NCBI RefSeq assembly: GCF_038024105.1
Contig: NZ_CP150661.1
Coordinates: 3,625,501-3,689,500, forward strand
DNA from: Polaribacter butkevichii
GTDB taxonomy: Bacteria > Bacteroidota > Bacteroidia > Flavobacteriales > Flavobacteriaceae
Reading direction: 5' to 3'
DNA: 64,000 bases
The position numbers and the translations under genes were made by a program. Below the pieces are notes generated by a model. That model had not been told where the DNA came from. It saw nothing but the letters and a program-made list of their open reading frames with translations, and searched no databases. This document shows positions 14,357-24,565 of the stretch, piece after piece; the first letter of the stretch is position 1; each line of letters opens with the position of its first letter.

Positions 14357-17300
14357 TTACATATTCCTTCTATACTGTCCGCCAACTTTAAATAACGCTT
14401 CTGTAATTTGTCCTAAAGAACAAACTTTGGTTGCTTCCATTAACTTCTCAAATAAATTTTCATTCTGAATTGCCGCTTCCTGTAAAATAGCAATTTGTTC
14501 TTTTACTTTCTTCGGATTCGCTTTGTTTAGCAATTCTTTAGTCTGAATTTGATATTGTTTTTCTTCTTCCGTTGCACGGATAATTTCTGCAGGTTGTACA
14601 GTTGGAGAACCTTTAGAACTTAAAAAAGTATTTACCCCAATAATTGGGAATTCTCCATTGTGTTTTAACGTTTCATAATACAAACTTTCTTCTTGTATTT
14701 TAGAACGTTGATACATGGTTTCCATGGCACCTAAAACACCTCCACGTTCTGTAATTCTATCAAATTCTTCTAAAACGGCAGCTTCTACCAAATCGGTTAA
14801 TTCTTCAATAATAAAGGCACCTTGAATTGGGTTTTCATTTTTAGTTAAACCTAATTCTTTATTGATGATTAACTGAATCGCCATCGCTCTTCTTACAGAT
14901 TCTTCCGTTGGCGTTGTAATGGCCTCGTCATAGGCATTGGTGTGTAAAGAATTACAGTTATCGTTAATTGCGTACAAAGCTTGCAGTGTAGTTCTTATAT
15001 CATTAAAATCGATTTCTTGTGCGTGTAAAGAGCGTCCAGAAGTCTGAATATGATACTTTAACATTTGTGCTCTTGGGTTTGCACCGTATTTATTTTTCAT
15101 GGCTTTTGCCCAAATTTTACGAGCAACTCTACCAATTACAGAATATTCTGGATCAATTCCGTTAGAGAAAAAGAAAGATAAGTTTGGTCCAAATTTATTA
15201 ATATCCATTCCACGACTTAAATAATATTCTACATACGTAAATCCGTTAGACAACGTTAATGCCAATTGTGTAATTGGGTTTGCGCCAGCTTCTGCAATAT
15301 GATAGCCAGAAATAGAAACCGAATAAAAGTTTCTAACTTGTTTTTCGATGAAATACTCTTGTACATCACCCATTAAACGCAACGCAAATTCCGTAGAAAA
15401 TATGCAGGTATTTTGTGCCTGATCTTCTTTTAAAATATCCGCTTGTACGGTTCCTCTAACTTGTGCTAAAGTGTCTTTTTTTATTTGTTGATAAACATCG
15501 GAAGGTAAAACTAAATCTCCCGTTAATCCCAATAATAGTAAACCTAAACCATTATTTCCTTCGGGTAAATCTCCTTGATAAACAGGTCTTTCTAACCCTT
15601 TGTTGTCATATATTTCTTTAAACTTTGCTTCAACTTGTTTTTCTAATTTATTTTGGATGATGTATTTCTCACAATTCTGATCAATAGCTGCATTCATAAA
15701 AAAGCCTAACAACATTGGTGCGGGGCCATTTATGGTCATTGAAACAGAAGTCATTGCGTGACTTAAATCGAAACCAGAATATAATTTCTTGGCATCATCT
15801 AAACAACAAATTGAAACTCCTGCGTTTCCTATTTTTCCGTAAATATCAGGTCTTCTTCCAGGGTCATTTCCATATAAAGTAACAGAATCAAACGCTGTAG
15901 AAAGGCGTTTTGCGTCCATTCCTAAACTCACATAATGAAACCTTCTATTGGTTCTTTCTGGTCCACCTTCACCAGCAAACATTCTTGTTGGGTCTTCTCC
16001 GGTTCTTTTAAAAGGATACAATCCTGCTGTATAAGGGAATTCTCCTGGAACGTTTTCTTGTAAAACCCAACGTAATAAATCTCCCCAAGCTTTATATTTT
16101 GGCAAAGCAACTTTAGGTATTTGAGATTGAGATAGAGATTCACTGTGTGTTGCTATCTTTATTTCTTTATCACGCACTTTAAACGTGTAGATTGGGTCTT
16201 TATATTTCTGAACCTTTTCTTGCCAATTTAAAATCACTTCCCAATTATAAGGGTTTAGATTTAATTTTACTTTTTCGAATTGGGCAAGTAATAATTTTAA
16301 AAACTCTTTGTCATCTTGAGCGCAGTCGAGAGACAGAATTTCATCAGAATTTAATCCAGATTTTATAATTAGAGGTTGCTTCGTAGCTCGCAATGACGTG
16401 TCGTTTTCTATAATAGAAAGAACCGTTTGATAAATTCCATATAATTTTTGAGCAACCACAACTTGGTCGTCTACTTTTTTATCATACGCTCTGTTGCTTT
16501 CTGCAATTTCAGATAAATAACGAACTCTTGCAGGCGGAATTACAAAGATTTTTTCAGACATTTCTTTGGTGATTTCCATTTTCGATTTTAAATCTACTCC
16601 GGTTTTCTCTACCAACTTGTCCATAATACTTTTATACAAAGTATTCATTCCTGGATCGTTAAATTGAGATGCAATCGTACCATAAACAGGTAAATCATCT
16701 TGATGAATATGCCACAAATTATTGTTACGCATATATTGTTTTTTTACATCTCTAACGGCATCTAAAGCACCACGTTTATCAAACTTATTAATGGCAACCA
16801 AATCTGCATAATCTAACATATCAATCTTTTCTAACTGGGTTGCTGCACCAAATTCTGGTGTCATCACGTATAAAGAAGTATCAGAGTGTTCTATAATTTC
16901 GGTGTCTGATTGTCCGATTCCAGAAGTTTCTAAAATGATTAAATCAAACTCGGCTGCTTTTAAAACCTGAACAGCTTCGTTAACATATTTAGACAATGCT
17001 AAGTTAGATTGACGCGTAGCTAATGAGCGCATATAAACACGATCATTATTAATGGCGTTCATTCTAATTCGATCTCCTAAAAGTGCGCCACCTGTTTTTC
17101 TTTTTGATGGATCAACAGAAATTAAACCAATGGTTTTTTCGGGGAAATCAATTAAAAAACGACGAACCAATTCATCAACCAAAGAAGATTTACCAGCACC
17201 ACCGGTTCCTGTAATTCCTAAAACTGGAGTTTTAGAAGTTTTATTTTTAGTGTGGATTTTATCTAAAGTATCTTTTGCAATTTCAGGAAAATTTTCTGCA

Positions 17301-17815
17301 GAAGAGATTACTCTTGCAATTTTACCAATTTCTTTATTTGCTAATTCTTTTAAATTTACATTTAATTTGTCCCCAATTGCAAAATCAGCAGTTTGTACCA
17401 AGTCATTAATCATTCCTTGCAAACCAAATTCTCTACCATCATCAGGAGAATAAATTCGGGTAATTCCATACTCCATTAATTCTTTAATTTCTTTTGGAAG
17501 AATTACACCGCCTCCGCCACCAAAAATCTTAATGTGTCCTGCACCTTTTTCTTGTAATAAATCGTACATATATTTAAAATACTCATTGTGCCCACCTTGA
17601 TAAGAGGTAATTGCAATGGCATTTACATCTTCTTGAATGGCACAATTAACTACTTCTTCCACAGATCTATCGTGACCTAAGTGAATAACTTCCACTCCGG
17701 TAGATTGAATAATTCTACGCATAATATTAATGGAAGCATCATGACCATCAAAAAGTGCAGCAGCAGTTACAATTCGTACTTTATGTGTCGGTTTGTATGT
17801 TTTTATTTGTTTCAT
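14357..17815 (-). CDS. icmF: Fused acyl-CoA mutase (IcmF-like / methylmalonyl-CoA mutase family)
   Basis: A 1152-residue adenosylcobalamin-dependent carbon-skeleton mutase with the IcmF order of domains. Residues ~10-140 are the B12-binding domain with the base-off motif FDGHDAS (His25) and a GGGGVI stretch. Residues ~195-420 are a MeaB-like G-protein chaperone with the Walker A GTGGAGKS (203-210). Residues ~560-1100 are the mutase TIM barrel ([50 protein letters not shown]). The fused chaperone points to isobutyryl-CoA mutase (isobutyryl- to n-butyryl-CoA or related substrates) rather than classic methylmalonyl-CoA mutase. Residues ~473-502, in the linker between G-domain and mutase, are encoded by a palindromic interspersed repeat. 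It appears to be a single gene. Function in branched-chain or fatty acid metabolism is inferred from the family. Confidence 0.88.
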   Translation of the reverse strand: MKQIKTYKPTHKVRIVTAAALFDGHDASINIMRRIIQSTGVEVIHLGHDRSVEEVVNCAIQEDVNAIAITSYQGGHNEYFKYMYDLLQEKGAGHIKIFGGGGGVILPKEIKELMEYGITRIYSPDDGREFGLQGMINDLVQTADFAIGDKLNVNLKELANKEIGKIARVISSAENFPEIAKDTLDKIHTKNKTSKTPVLGITGTGGAGKSSLVDELVRRFLIDFPEKTIGLISVDPSKRKTGGALLGDRIRMNAINNDRVYMRSLATRQSNLALSKYVNEAVQVLKAAEFDLIILETSGIGQSDTEIIEHSDTSLYVMTPEFGAATQLEKIDMLDYADLVAINKFDKRGALDAVRDVKKQYMRNNNLWHIHQDDLPVYGTIASQFNDPGMNTLYKSIMDKLVEKTGVDLKSKMEITKEMSEKIFVIPPARVRYLSEIAESNRAYDKKVDDQVVVAQKLYGIYQTVLSIIENDTSLRATKQPLIIKSGLNSDEILSLDCAQDDKEFLKLLLAQFEKVKLNLNPYNWEVILNWQEKVQKYKDPIYTFKVRDKEIKIATHSESLSQSQIPKVALPKYKAWGDLLRWVLQENVPGEFPYTAGLYPFKRTGEDPTRMFAGEGGPERTNRRFHYVSLGMDAKRLSTAFDSVTLYGNDPGRRPDIYGKIGNAGVSICCLDDAKKLYSGFDLSHAMTSVSMTINGPAPMLLGFFMNAAIDQNCEKYIIQNKLEKQVEAKFKEIYDNKGLERPVYQGDLPEGNNGLGLLLLGLTGDLVLPSDVYQQIKKDTLAQVRGTVQADILKEDQAQNTCIFSTEFALRLMGDVQEYFIEKQVRNFYSVSISGYHIAEAGANPITQLALTLSNGFTYVEYYLSRGMDINKFGPNLSFFFSNGIDPEYSVIGRVARKIWAKAMKNKYGANPRAQMLKYHIQTSGRSLHAQEIDFNDIRTTLQALYAINDNCNSLHTNAYDEAITTPTEESVRRAMAIQLIINKELGLTKNENPIQGAFIIEELTDLVEAAVLEEFDRITERGGVLGAMETMYQRSKIQEESLYYETLKHNGEFPIIGVNTFLSSKGSPTVQPAEIIRATEEEKQYQIQTKELLNKANPKKVKEQIAILQEAAIQNENLFEKLMEATKVCSLGQITEALFKVGGQYRRNM
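16310..16397. repeat. REP-type palindromic element inserted in frame inside the mutase gene
   Basis: The arms GTCATCTTGAGCG (16310-16322) and CTCGCAATGAC (16387-16397) are imperfect inverted copies. They match two well-known interspersed repeat ends that normally lie between genes. Read on the minus strand they encode TSLRATKQ and [10 protein letters not shown], peptides typical of translated intergenic repeats. No stop codon arises in the mutase frame, and the sequence on both sides continues the normal domain, so the element is translated as about 30 residues. Confidence 0.75.
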
Positions 17816-17888
17816 TCGTAATAGATGTTTGTATTTACGCGTGCAATTTACGGATTTAATAAAAATATAAGTTAATTTTAACGTAATC

Positions 17889-18680
17889 TTAAATGTTGAG
17901 GTTTGAGATTATTGGGTTTATACCATTTACATAAGCCTGAATAACGTTTAAATCTTTGGCAAAAGTGTGTCCTTTAAACCCGTTTATATCTTTTAGGATA
18001 ACGTTGTCATTGTAAAATTTTAAATAAAGGGTAGAAAGTGGCGTGTAAGACCAATGCCATTTTTCTTCATGATACCCCGTTCTTCCATTTTCTTTGGATG
18101 TGTACACTTGATGAAACCCAAATCTAGCAGCATTTTTTAATAACCAATCGTATGTTTTTTTTCCTTGACCATGTAAAAAGTGAGTATTAGATAAACTATT
18201 AAGGTCTAAATCGGTTCCCCAATGATGTCTAGATGTAGAAGGCATTGAACTGTATTCAAGAATTTTTTGAGCTCTTTTTAAAGGGGCTAAATTTTTGAAT
18301 TTCACATTCCATTTGTAATTCCATATATTCTTTTGATGCTCAAAGTTTCTAGTTCCAGAAATCACTTTTAAAGTAATCCCTTCTTTTTGAGCAGCATTTT
18401 TCATTTTAAGAAAAGCAGTCAACACTTCTTTTCTTAGATATATTTTTTTTGATGAATTTTCTTTAGGAACAATTACAAAATCGGGGTTTTTGGTGTAATC
18501 AAACTTTCCTAACACATAATTTTTTGTGAGGTATTTAGGAAGCAGCACAAGAGAGTCCTTTTTCTTGGCAACGGCAATTGTTTTTTCAGCAACTTTTTTC
18601 CGCTCTTTTTTACAGCCATTAATACATCCGAAGAAAATAAGAAGGATACTTAGTTTTATAAATAGTTTATAAATGCCCAA
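17889..18680 (-). CDS. M15 family D,D-carboxypeptidase (VanY-like) lipoprotein
   Basis: A 263-residue peptidoglycan peptidase. The N-terminus is a signal peptide with two possible lipobox cysteines (Cys19 and Cys23, in FFGCINGC), so it is exported and probably membrane-anchored. The M15B zinc site is visible as [12 protein letters not shown] (HxxxxxxD pattern) and EKWHWSY. The segment [20 protein letters not shown] is the family's substrate-groove helix. It trims terminal D-Ala from cell-wall peptides or recycles muropeptides. Its first 25 bases overlap the end of the upstream small membrane protein gene, so the two are translationally coupled. Confidence 0.87.
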   Translation of the reverse strand: MGIYKLFIKLSILLIFFGCINGCKKERKKVAEKTIAVAKKKDSLVLLPKYLTKNYVLGKFDYTKNPDFVIVPKENSSKKIYLRKEVLTAFLKMKNAAQKEGITLKVISGTRNFEHQKNIWNYKWNVKFKNLAPLKRAQKILEYSSMPSTSRHHWGTDLDLNSLSNTHFLHGQGKKTYDWLLKNAARFGFHQVYTSKENGRTGYHEEKWHWSYTPLSTLYLKFYNDNVILKDINGFKGHTFAKDLNVIQAYVNGINPIISNLNI

Positions 18681-18979
18681 AACTTTCTGTTTTTTATGTA
18701 GTTAAAATCTTTTTCATGTTGATAAGCCTCCCGTTCGAAACTTAAATTTTTGTAGGCAAGATATCCATTTTTGTGCTTAAAAAATTTAAAAATCCATTCT
18801 AGTCCGTAAAAAAGATAGAAGAAGATTATTAGTAATTCCGCTTGCTGTTTTAAATGAATTTTCTCATGATTGATAAGTGTTTTGTCTTCTTTTAATTTTT
18901 TGTTTTTCAAGAAAATAAAAGGGAATAAAGTGATGCCAACAAAACCATTCGGAACAATATGTTTAAAAATTAAAATCAT
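18656..18979 (-). CDS. Small membrane protein with an HExxH-like motif
   Basis: A 107-residue protein with hydrophobic segments at ~10-25 and ~48-66. It has LINHEKIHLKQQ (His38-Glu39 and His42, matching HExxH) and a later FEREAYQHE. Together these are the arrangement of a minimal gluzincin-type zinc site (HExxH plus a downstream Glu). Homologous tiny proteins are widespread in flavobacteria and are usually called hypothetical. It overlaps the start of the M15 peptidase gene by 25 bp, which suggests joint expression and a possible role at the cell wall. Protease activity is unproven, and the length is well below known metallopeptidases. Confidence 0.7.
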   Translation of the reverse strand: MILIFKHIVPNGFVGITLFPFIFLKNKKLKEDKTLINHEKIHLKQQAELLIIFFYLFYGLEWIFKFFKHKNGYLAYKNLSFEREAYQHEKDFNYIKNRKFWAFINYL

Positions 18980-19183
18980 AAATAAGAGTGGGCTAAAACT
19001 TTAGCCTAAAATAACTAGATTTGTTTAGTATCACAAATTTAGTTTTTAAATGGCATAATTATTGCTCTTTGTTTTAAGTGTTAAAACCTTATTAATTACT
19101 CATTTTTAGAAAGATAGAATACTGTTTTAGCTTACGTTTTATTGTAGATTTGTTAACTGATTCAATAATTTAAAATAGATATC

Positions 19184-19726
19184 ATGAAAAAAATATTCTT
19201 ATTCCTGTTTAGTGCAGCGTTGCTAACCTCTTGTAATGCTATAAAAGTTACAACAGATTATGATAATAAAGTAGATTTTAATAAGTATAAAACCTTTGCT
19301 TTTTATAGACCGGGTATCGACAAAGCAGAAATTTCTGATTTGGATAAAAAAAGAATTTTACGTGCTATAGAATCTCAATTATTAGCGCAAGGTTTTTCTA
19401 AATCTGAAAATCCAGATATGTTGGTGAGTATTTTTACCAAGTCTAGAGAAAAAGTGAACGTGCAGCAAAATAATAATTTTGGATACGGTTATGGTTGGGG
19501 TTGGAATCCTTGGATGATGGGAGGCATGAATAATAATATTAACGTTTCTCAATACACAGAAGGTACCTTATTTATCGATTTTATTGATAAAAAGAAAAAA
19601 GAATTAGTTTGGCAAGGAATTGGTACTGGAGCTTTAAAACTTCAGAATAGAGAAAAAAAAGAGGCTAGAATTAATGAATTTGTAAAAGAGATTGTTTCTA
19701 GATTTCCTCCAGGACAAGAAAAATAA
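19184..19726 (+). CDS. DUF4136 domain lipoprotein
   Basis: A 180-residue lipoprotein: signal peptide, then LLTSC with Cys17. The mature part follows the DUF4136 plan: VTTDYDNKVDFNKYKTFAFY near the start, ILRAIESQLLAQGF in the middle, then a beta-rich end (GTLFIDFIDKKKKELVWQGI). A Gly/Trp/Asn-rich insertion, GYGYGWGWNPWMMGGMNNN, sits at about residues 101-119. Proteins of this family are periplasm-facing and of unknown function. The gene has its own terminator 6 bp after the stop and appears monocistronic. Confidence 0.85.
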   Translation: MKKIFLFLFSAALLTSCNAIKVTTDYDNKVDFNKYKTFAFYRPGIDKAEISDLDKKRILRAIESQLLAQGFSKSENPDMLVSIFTKSREKVNVQQNNNFGYGYGWGWNPWMMGGMNNNINVSQYTEGTLFIDFIDKKKKELVWQGIGTGALKLQNREKKEARINEFVKEIVSRFPPGQEK

Positions 19727-19732
19727 AAGTTT

Positions 19733-19760
19733 AAAAAGCGTTCTTAGGAACGCTTTTTTT
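19733..19760 (+). terminator. Intrinsic terminator after the DUF4136 gene
   Basis: AAAAAGCGTTC, loop TTAG, GAACGCTTTTTTT: an 11-bp perfect stem with a T run. Confidence 0.9.
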
Positions 19761-19774
19761 ATGGATTAAAATGA

Positions 19775-19782
19775 TATTTTTG
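19775..19782 (+). promoter_or_regulatory. -7 box of the DUF5522 gene
   Basis: TATTTTTG fits TAnnTTTG and ends 4 bases before the GTG start at 19787, so the message should be leaderless. Confidence 0.4.
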
Positions 19783-19786
19783 CAAG

Positions 19787-19951
19787 GTGTATAATAAAAG
19801 AGTAGAATTAGAGGAAGGTGATTTTTATGTAAATGAACAAGGTTATAAAGTGTTTACAGAAAAGTTTCACCTAAAAAGAGGATATTGCTGTAAAAGCGGA
19901 TGTAAACATTGTCCTTATGGGTACGATAAAAAAACAGATTCTTTTAAATAA
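19787..19951 (+). CDS. DUF5522 small Cys-rich protein
   Basis: A 54-residue reading frame starting with GTG (no in-frame ATG upstream). The sequence VELEEGDFYVNEQGYKVFTE is followed by the family signature HLKRGYCCKSGCKHCPYGYD, with four cysteines in the pattern CCxxxCxxC. This matches the short DUF5522 family of Bacteroidetes and Proteobacteria. The cysteines could hold a zinc ion or iron-sulfur cluster. The function is unknown. The coding frame fills the gap between the DUF4136 terminator and the DUF4197 gene. Confidence 0.78.
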   Translation: MYNKRVELEEGDFYVNEQGYKVFTEKFHLKRGYCCKSGCKHCPYGYDKKTDSFK

Positions 19952-20008
19952 CAAAGTGACTTTTAAAGGAAAATAGTTTCCAAAGAGTAGATAAATGATA
20001 TAAATAAA

Positions 20009-20713
20009 ATGATAAAAAGAATTTTAATTTTAGTGATGGCAGTTCAGCTTGTGGGATGTGCGGAATTGCAAAAAGTTGCAAATCAGGTAACACAAGGAAC
20101 AGGTTTAAGTCAAGAGCAAATTGGGAATGGTTTACGTGAAGCTTTAGATAATGGAATAAAAAACCAGGTTTCTAAGTTAACAGCAACCAACGGGTTTTAT
20201 AAAAACGAATTGGTAAAAATTATGTTACCAGAAGAATTACAAGCGGTAGATAATGGTTTGCGTAAAATTGGTTTGGGTAATTTAGCAGATGAAGGAATTA
20301 AAGTTTTAAACAGAGCAGCAGAAGATGCGGTAAAAACAGCGACTCCTATTTTTGTAAACGCAGTAAAAGATATGTCTTTTACAGATGCTAAAAATATTCT
20401 TTTAGGAGATCAAAACGCTGCAACAACGTATTTGCAAGGTAAAACTACAGAGAGTTTAACGGCTAGTTTTAGTCCAGTTATTAAAAATTCTTTCTCTAAA
20501 GTAGGTGCAGATAAGGTTTGGAGTAACTTAATTAGTAAATACAATTCTATTCCTTTTGTAAATAAAGTGAATCTAGATTTAACTCAATATGTAACAAACC
20601 AAGCTTTAAAAGGTGTTTTTACAATGATTGAAGTTGAGGAAAAAGGAATTAGAGAAAAAGCAGGTTTAAGAACTTCTGCTTTATTAAAACAAGTATTTGC
20701 GTTGCAAGACTAA
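20009..20713 (+). CDS. DUF4197 domain lipoprotein
   Basis: A 234-residue protein whose residues ~30-230 match DUF4197: GLSQEQIGNGLREALDNGIK, MLPEELQAVDNGLRKIGLG, AVKDMSFTDAKNILLGDQNA, and NSIPFVNKVNLDLTQYV near the end. The N-terminus is a lipoprotein signal (VQLVGC, Cys17). The family is all-helical, periplasmic and of unknown function. Its last 58 bp are repeated almost perfectly downstream of the neighbouring SusC/SusD pair at 26263-26320. A terminator follows. Confidence 0.86.
   Translation: MIKRILILVMAVQLVGCAELQKVANQVTQGTGLSQEQIGNGLREALDNGIKNQVSKLTATNGFYKNELVKIMLPEELQAVDNGLRKIGLGNLADEGIKVLNRAAEDAVKTATPIFVNAVKDMSFTDAKNILLGDQNAATTYLQGKTTESLTASFSPVIKNSFSKVGADKVWSNLISKYNSIPFVNKVNLDLTQYVTNQALKGVFTMIEVEEKGIREKAGLRTSALLKQVFALQD
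20656..20713 (+). repeat. Direct repeat, copy A (3' end of the DUF4197 gene)
   Basis: From AAAAGCAGGTTTAAGAAC to the stop codon, 58 bp match 26263-26320 with a single C/T difference. Copy A is the genuine gene end. Together the copies bracket the SusC/SusD pair. Confidence 0.9.
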
Positions 20714-21398
20714 ATAATTTACTTTTTTTAGATATAAGGTTTAAAAGACTTCCTATTTAATAGGGAGTCTTTTTTTGTTATTTTAATAGCGCTTTTTAAG
20801 ATAATTATCGTTCCATAATATCACGAATTCATTTCCAGTTGGCATCACCCTATTTTTAGTTATAAAAAGAATCTTTAGTGTTTTTTTTAAAAAAATCACG
20901 AGGAAAAAATTAAGAGGTCCTACTTTATCTTTTTTTTTAAAAAATAGCTAAAAAAAAAAGGTTTTTAGTTCTATGTGTTTGTTTGTTAGTGTTTTAGTTT
21001 GTTTTGTTGGTGCTTAATATCTTTTTTTTGAAAAAGCAAATAAAATTGATGAAATAAAATAAAATGGATTTTTTATAAAAAATACTTTAATTAAGAAAAA
21101 TGAAGATAATCATTTTAATAAAATATTTTAAGAATTCATAGATTTTCTAAATAATTAACTTTCAAATTGCTATTTATTTACTTTTTTTGAATAAATATTG
21201 TGAAATTCGTTAACTTAATGTTAAATAAAAAACAGCTAATGTATTGAATTATCTTCAGTGATTTGTTAAAAATGATGAGTATTGTTCAATGGGATTAGTG
21301 GTTTCTGTCTTATAAATTAAATAAATGTTAATCTTAATTTTTTATATTAAGAAAAAATTAAGATTTTTGGCACATAATTAATTCAAATACATATAACA
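20714..21398. other. Long AT-rich leader region upstream of the SusC gene
   Basis: 685 bp without a gene. The first part holds the DUF4197 terminator. The rest is very AT-rich with several poly-A and poly-T runs. It presumably carries the promoter and a long 5' leader of the SusC gene, but I see no clear TAnnTTTG box, operator palindrome or regulator gene. Confidence 0.5.
20743..20776 (+). terminator. Intrinsic terminator after the DUF4197 gene
   Basis: AAAAGACTTCC, a TATTTAATA loop region, then GGGAGTCTTTTTTT: a near-perfect stem with a T run. Confidence 0.85.
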
Positions 21399-24300
21399 AT
21401 GAGAAAATTTTTAAAGGTATCCCTAATGCTGTTTTTGGGGTTAATTGTGCAAGTTACTTTTGCTCAAAAGAAAACTATTTCTGGGACTGTCTCAGATCAA
21501 TCAGGAAGTTTACCTGGTGTTAGTGTTTTAGTAAAAGGAACTACTAAAGGAGTTGAAACAGATTTTGATGGAAATTATAAAATTACTAGTAAAAAAGGAG
21601 ACGTTTTAATATTTAGCTACTTAGGTTTTAAATCAGTAGAAAAAAAAGTAGGTAATTCTGCTTTTATTAATGTTACTTTAGAAGAAGATAATAGTGTATT
21701 AGATGAAGTTATTGTTGTGGCTTACGGAACAACAACTAAAGAAGCCTTTACAGGTTCTGCTAATGTTGTTGGAGCAACAGATTTAGCACTTAGATCTGTA
21801 ACATCTCCAATTGGAGCTATAGAAGGTAAAGCAACTGGAGTTCAGTTTCTTTCAGCTTCTGGGCAACCAGGGTCTTCACCAGATATTGTAATTCGTGGTG
21901 TTGGTACTCTTAATGGTTCTACAGATCCATTATTTATTGTAGATGGAATGCAGTTTGATGGATCTTTAGGTTCTATCAACCAAGATGATATTGCTTCTAT
22001 GACTGTTTTAAAAGATGCAGCTTCTACATCTTTATATGGTTCTAGAGCAGCAAATGGTGTTGTTATTATTACAACTAAAAAAGGAAAAAAGAATAGAACT
22101 ACTGTAAGTGCATCTACTCAGTATAGTGTAATTACAAGATCTATACCTAATTATGATATGGTAGGAGCAGGTTCTTATTATGAGTTAATGTGGGAAGGTT
22201 ACAAGAATACAATTGGTGGTGCAAACCCAGAAGTTGAAGCTTCTGCAAAAATCTATAACCAATTAGGTTATAACCCATTTGATGTTGCAAATGATCAAAT
22301 TGTTGGTACAGATGGTAAATTAAATCCTAGTGCTAACCTTAAATATCAATCTTTAGATTGGTTCGATTATTTAGAGAGAACGGGTAGTAGAAAAAATCAT
22401 TCTGTAAACGTTTCTTCTGGTGGCGAAAATCATTCTATATTTTATTCTGCTTCTTATTTAAAAGAAGAAGGGTATGTTATTGAAAGTGATTATGAGAGAG
22501 TTACTAATAGATTAAATGCAGATTTTTCACCAACTAAAAATCTTACTGTTGGTGGTAGTGCGTATATTACAACTACAAATTCTCATGGGCCAACTAGTGG
22601 AGGTGATAGTTCTACAGCAAACCCTTTTGCTTGGGCTAACAGTTTAGGTCCTATTTATCCAGTTTATCAAGTAGATAATAATGGTAAGATTGTAAATGAT
22701 GCTTCAGGAAACCCTTTATATGATTTAGGAGAAGGATATCCAGCTAACAACATTCAAACAAGACCATACAATCCAGGGAGACATGGTATTGCTGAGTTAA
22801 TTTTAAACGAAGATCAAGATAAACTTAATCTTTATGGATTTAGAAATTATGCTGAACTTACTATTTTAGATGGTTTAAAAGCTAGAGTATCTTACGGTAG
22901 AGATATTCAAGACAATATTACTAAAGGATATGAAAACGAAACTGTAGGTGATGGTGCTCCAACAGGTAGATATAGTGAAGATAGATACAGAAGAGTTATT
23001 GAAAACTTTAATCAAGTTTTAACATACAATACTTCTATTAAAGATGTTCATAATGTAGACGTAACTTTAGGACACGAGAGTATGAATAGAGAGTTTTCTA
23101 CATTAGGAGGTATTGCCAATACTCAAACTGCTACTGGTATTTATGAGTTTGATAATTTTGCAGCAGGAGATAATGTAAATGGAAATAGTACAGACCATAG
23201 AATAGAAGGGTATTTTGCAAGATTAAATTATAATTTTGATAGCAAATATTACTTAAGTGCTTCTGCAAGAAGAGATGGTACTTCTAGATTTTCTAAAGAT
23301 GCACGTTGGGGAACGTTTTATTCAGTAGGTGGTTCTTGGAGAATAGACCAAGAGAGTTTTATGGAAAACGTTTCTTTCATCGATAGATTAAAATTAAGAG
23401 CCTCTTATGGTGAAATTGGAAACGAAAGACTTGGTACTTTTTATGCTTCTCAAGCATTGTATGAAATAATACCAAACGCAGGTGCACCTGGTATTATTTG
23501 GTCTAATACAGGAAATGTAGATTTAGAATGGGAGAACCAAATTAGTTGGGATGTTGCATTAGAGTTTGGTTTGTTTAATAATGTATTAGAAGGTTCTGTA
23601 GAATTTTATAAAAAAACTTCACAAGATTTATTATATGAATTAGGTATTCCTCTTTCTGAAGGATTAGATGTGTTTCCTACAAATTTAGGAGATATTTATA
23701 ACCAAGGTTTAGAACTTAGTTTAACAGGTCATATCTTAAATACTAAAGATTTTAATTGGGACTTATCTGTACAAGCATCTACTTTTAAAAATGAAATCAC
23801 TAAAATTGATAGTCCAGCAGATAACGGATCAAAACGTTGGGAAGTAGGTAGATCTAGATATGATTATTACATTTATCATTATGCAGGTGTAGATGTAGAT
23901 AATGGTGATGCTTTATACTATATGTTTGAAGATACTGATGACGGAGGAAGAACTGCTGTTTTAAATGCAGATGGTACACAAGCAACTACTAACGATTATC
24001 AAGAAGCTGGAGAAGCATTTACAGATAGTAGTAGTATTCCTGATTTAATTGGGTCTGTATCTAACTCTTTTAGATATAAACAATTTTCGTTAGATTTCTT
24101 ATTTACTTTTGGTATTGGAGGAGAAATTTTAGATAGTGGATACTCTTCATTAATGCACGCTGGTACTTTTGGTAGATCTTTACATGTAGATGCAGAAAAT
24201 GCTTGGAGAGCTCCAGGAGATATTACAGATGTACCTCGTTTAGAAAACGGAGACCCTAACCAAACAGTTGCTGGTTCTACTCGTTTTTTAACAGATGCTT

Positions 24301-24524
24301 CTTACCTTTCTTTAAAAAACGTAAACTTCGGATATAATTTTGATAAAAATGTATCAGAAAAATTAGGTTTAAGTAATTTACGCGTTTCTCTTTCTGCAGA
24401 AAATGTTTTTATCAGTACAAAAAGAAAAGGATTAAATCCTCAATATAGTTTGTCAGGAACACAAACTGCATCTGACTATAGTCCTTCTAGAACAGTTACT
24501 TTAGGCTTAAATTTATCTTTCTAG
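21399..24524 (+). CDS. SusC/RagA family TonB-dependent outer-membrane receptor
   Basis: A 1041-residue SusC-type importer. A signal peptide ends at TFAQ (residue 23). A carboxypeptidase-regulatory-like beta-sandwich covers ~24-95 (TISGTVSDQSGSLPGVSVLV, TDFDGNYKI). The TonB-box region is DEVIVVAYG. The plug holds GVQFLSASGQPGSSPDIVIRG, the turn DPLFIVDGMQFDG, then LKDAASTSLYGSRAANGVVI. The rest is the beta-barrel, ending VTLGLNLSF. There is no STN domain, so it is not wired to an ECF sigma/anti-sigma pair, unlike the two receptors further right. Its SusD partner follows after 41 bp. No hydrolase or sensor gene is beside it, so the substrate is unknown. Confidence 0.93.
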   Translation: MRKFLKVSLMLFLGLIVQVTFAQKKTISGTVSDQSGSLPGVSVLVKGTTKGVETDFDGNYKITSKKGDVLIFSYLGFKSVEKKVGNSAFINVTLEEDNSVLDEVIVVAYGTTTKEAFTGSANVVGATDLALRSVTSPIGAIEGKATGVQFLSASGQPGSSPDIVIRGVGTLNGSTDPLFIVDGMQFDGSLGSINQDDIASMTVLKDAASTSLYGSRAANGVVIITTKKGKKNRTTVSASTQYSVITRSIPNYDMVGAGSYYELMWEGYKNTIGGANPEVEASAKIYNQLGYNPFDVANDQIVGTDGKLNPSANLKYQSLDWFDYLERTGSRKNHSVNVSSGGENHSIFYSASYLKEEGYVIESDYERVTNRLNADFSPTKNLTVGGSAYITTTNSHGPTSGGDSSTANPFAWANSLGPIYPVYQVDNNGKIVNDASGNPLYDLGEGYPANNIQTRPYNPGRHGIAELILNEDQDKLNLYGFRNYAELTILDGLKARVSYGRDIQDNITKGYENETVGDGAPTGRYSEDRYRRVIENFNQVLTYNTSIKDVHNVDVTLGHESMNREFSTLGGIANTQTATGIYEFDNFAAGDNVNGNSTDHRIEGYFARLNYNFDSKYYLSASARRDGTSRFSKDARWGTFYSVGGSWRIDQESFMENVSFIDRLKLRASYGEIGNERLGTFYASQALYEIIPNAGAPGIIWSNTGNVDLEWENQISWDVALEFGLFNNVLEGSVEFYKKTSQDLLYELGIPLSEGLDVFPTNLGDIYNQGLELSLTGHILNTKDFNWDLSVQASTFKNEITKIDSPADNGSKRWEVGRSRYDYYIYHYAGVDVDNGDALYYMFEDTDDGGRTAVLNADGTQATTNDYQEAGEAFTDSSSIPDLIGSVSNSFRYKQFSLDFLFTFGIGGEILDSGYSSLMHAGTFGRSLHVDAENAWRAPGDITDVPRLENGDPNQTVAGSTRFLTDASYLSLKNVNFGYNFDKNVSEKLGLSNLRVSLSAENVFISTKRKGLNPQYSLSGTQTASDYSPSRTVTLGLNLSF

Positions 24525-24565
24525 AAATTATTAAATTATATAAACTATAAATAAAATATTAAATT

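Noticed and set aside
14294..14359. CCGC/GCGG and CACTTTT/AAAAGTG hairpins after the mutase gene
   Set aside because: Stems are short and no T run follows on the minus strand, so a terminator call is not supported.
18991..19006. GGCTAA/TTAGCC hairpin before the DUF4136 gene
   Set aside because: A 6-bp stem of low complexity with no second copy in view; likely chance or a minor repeat end.
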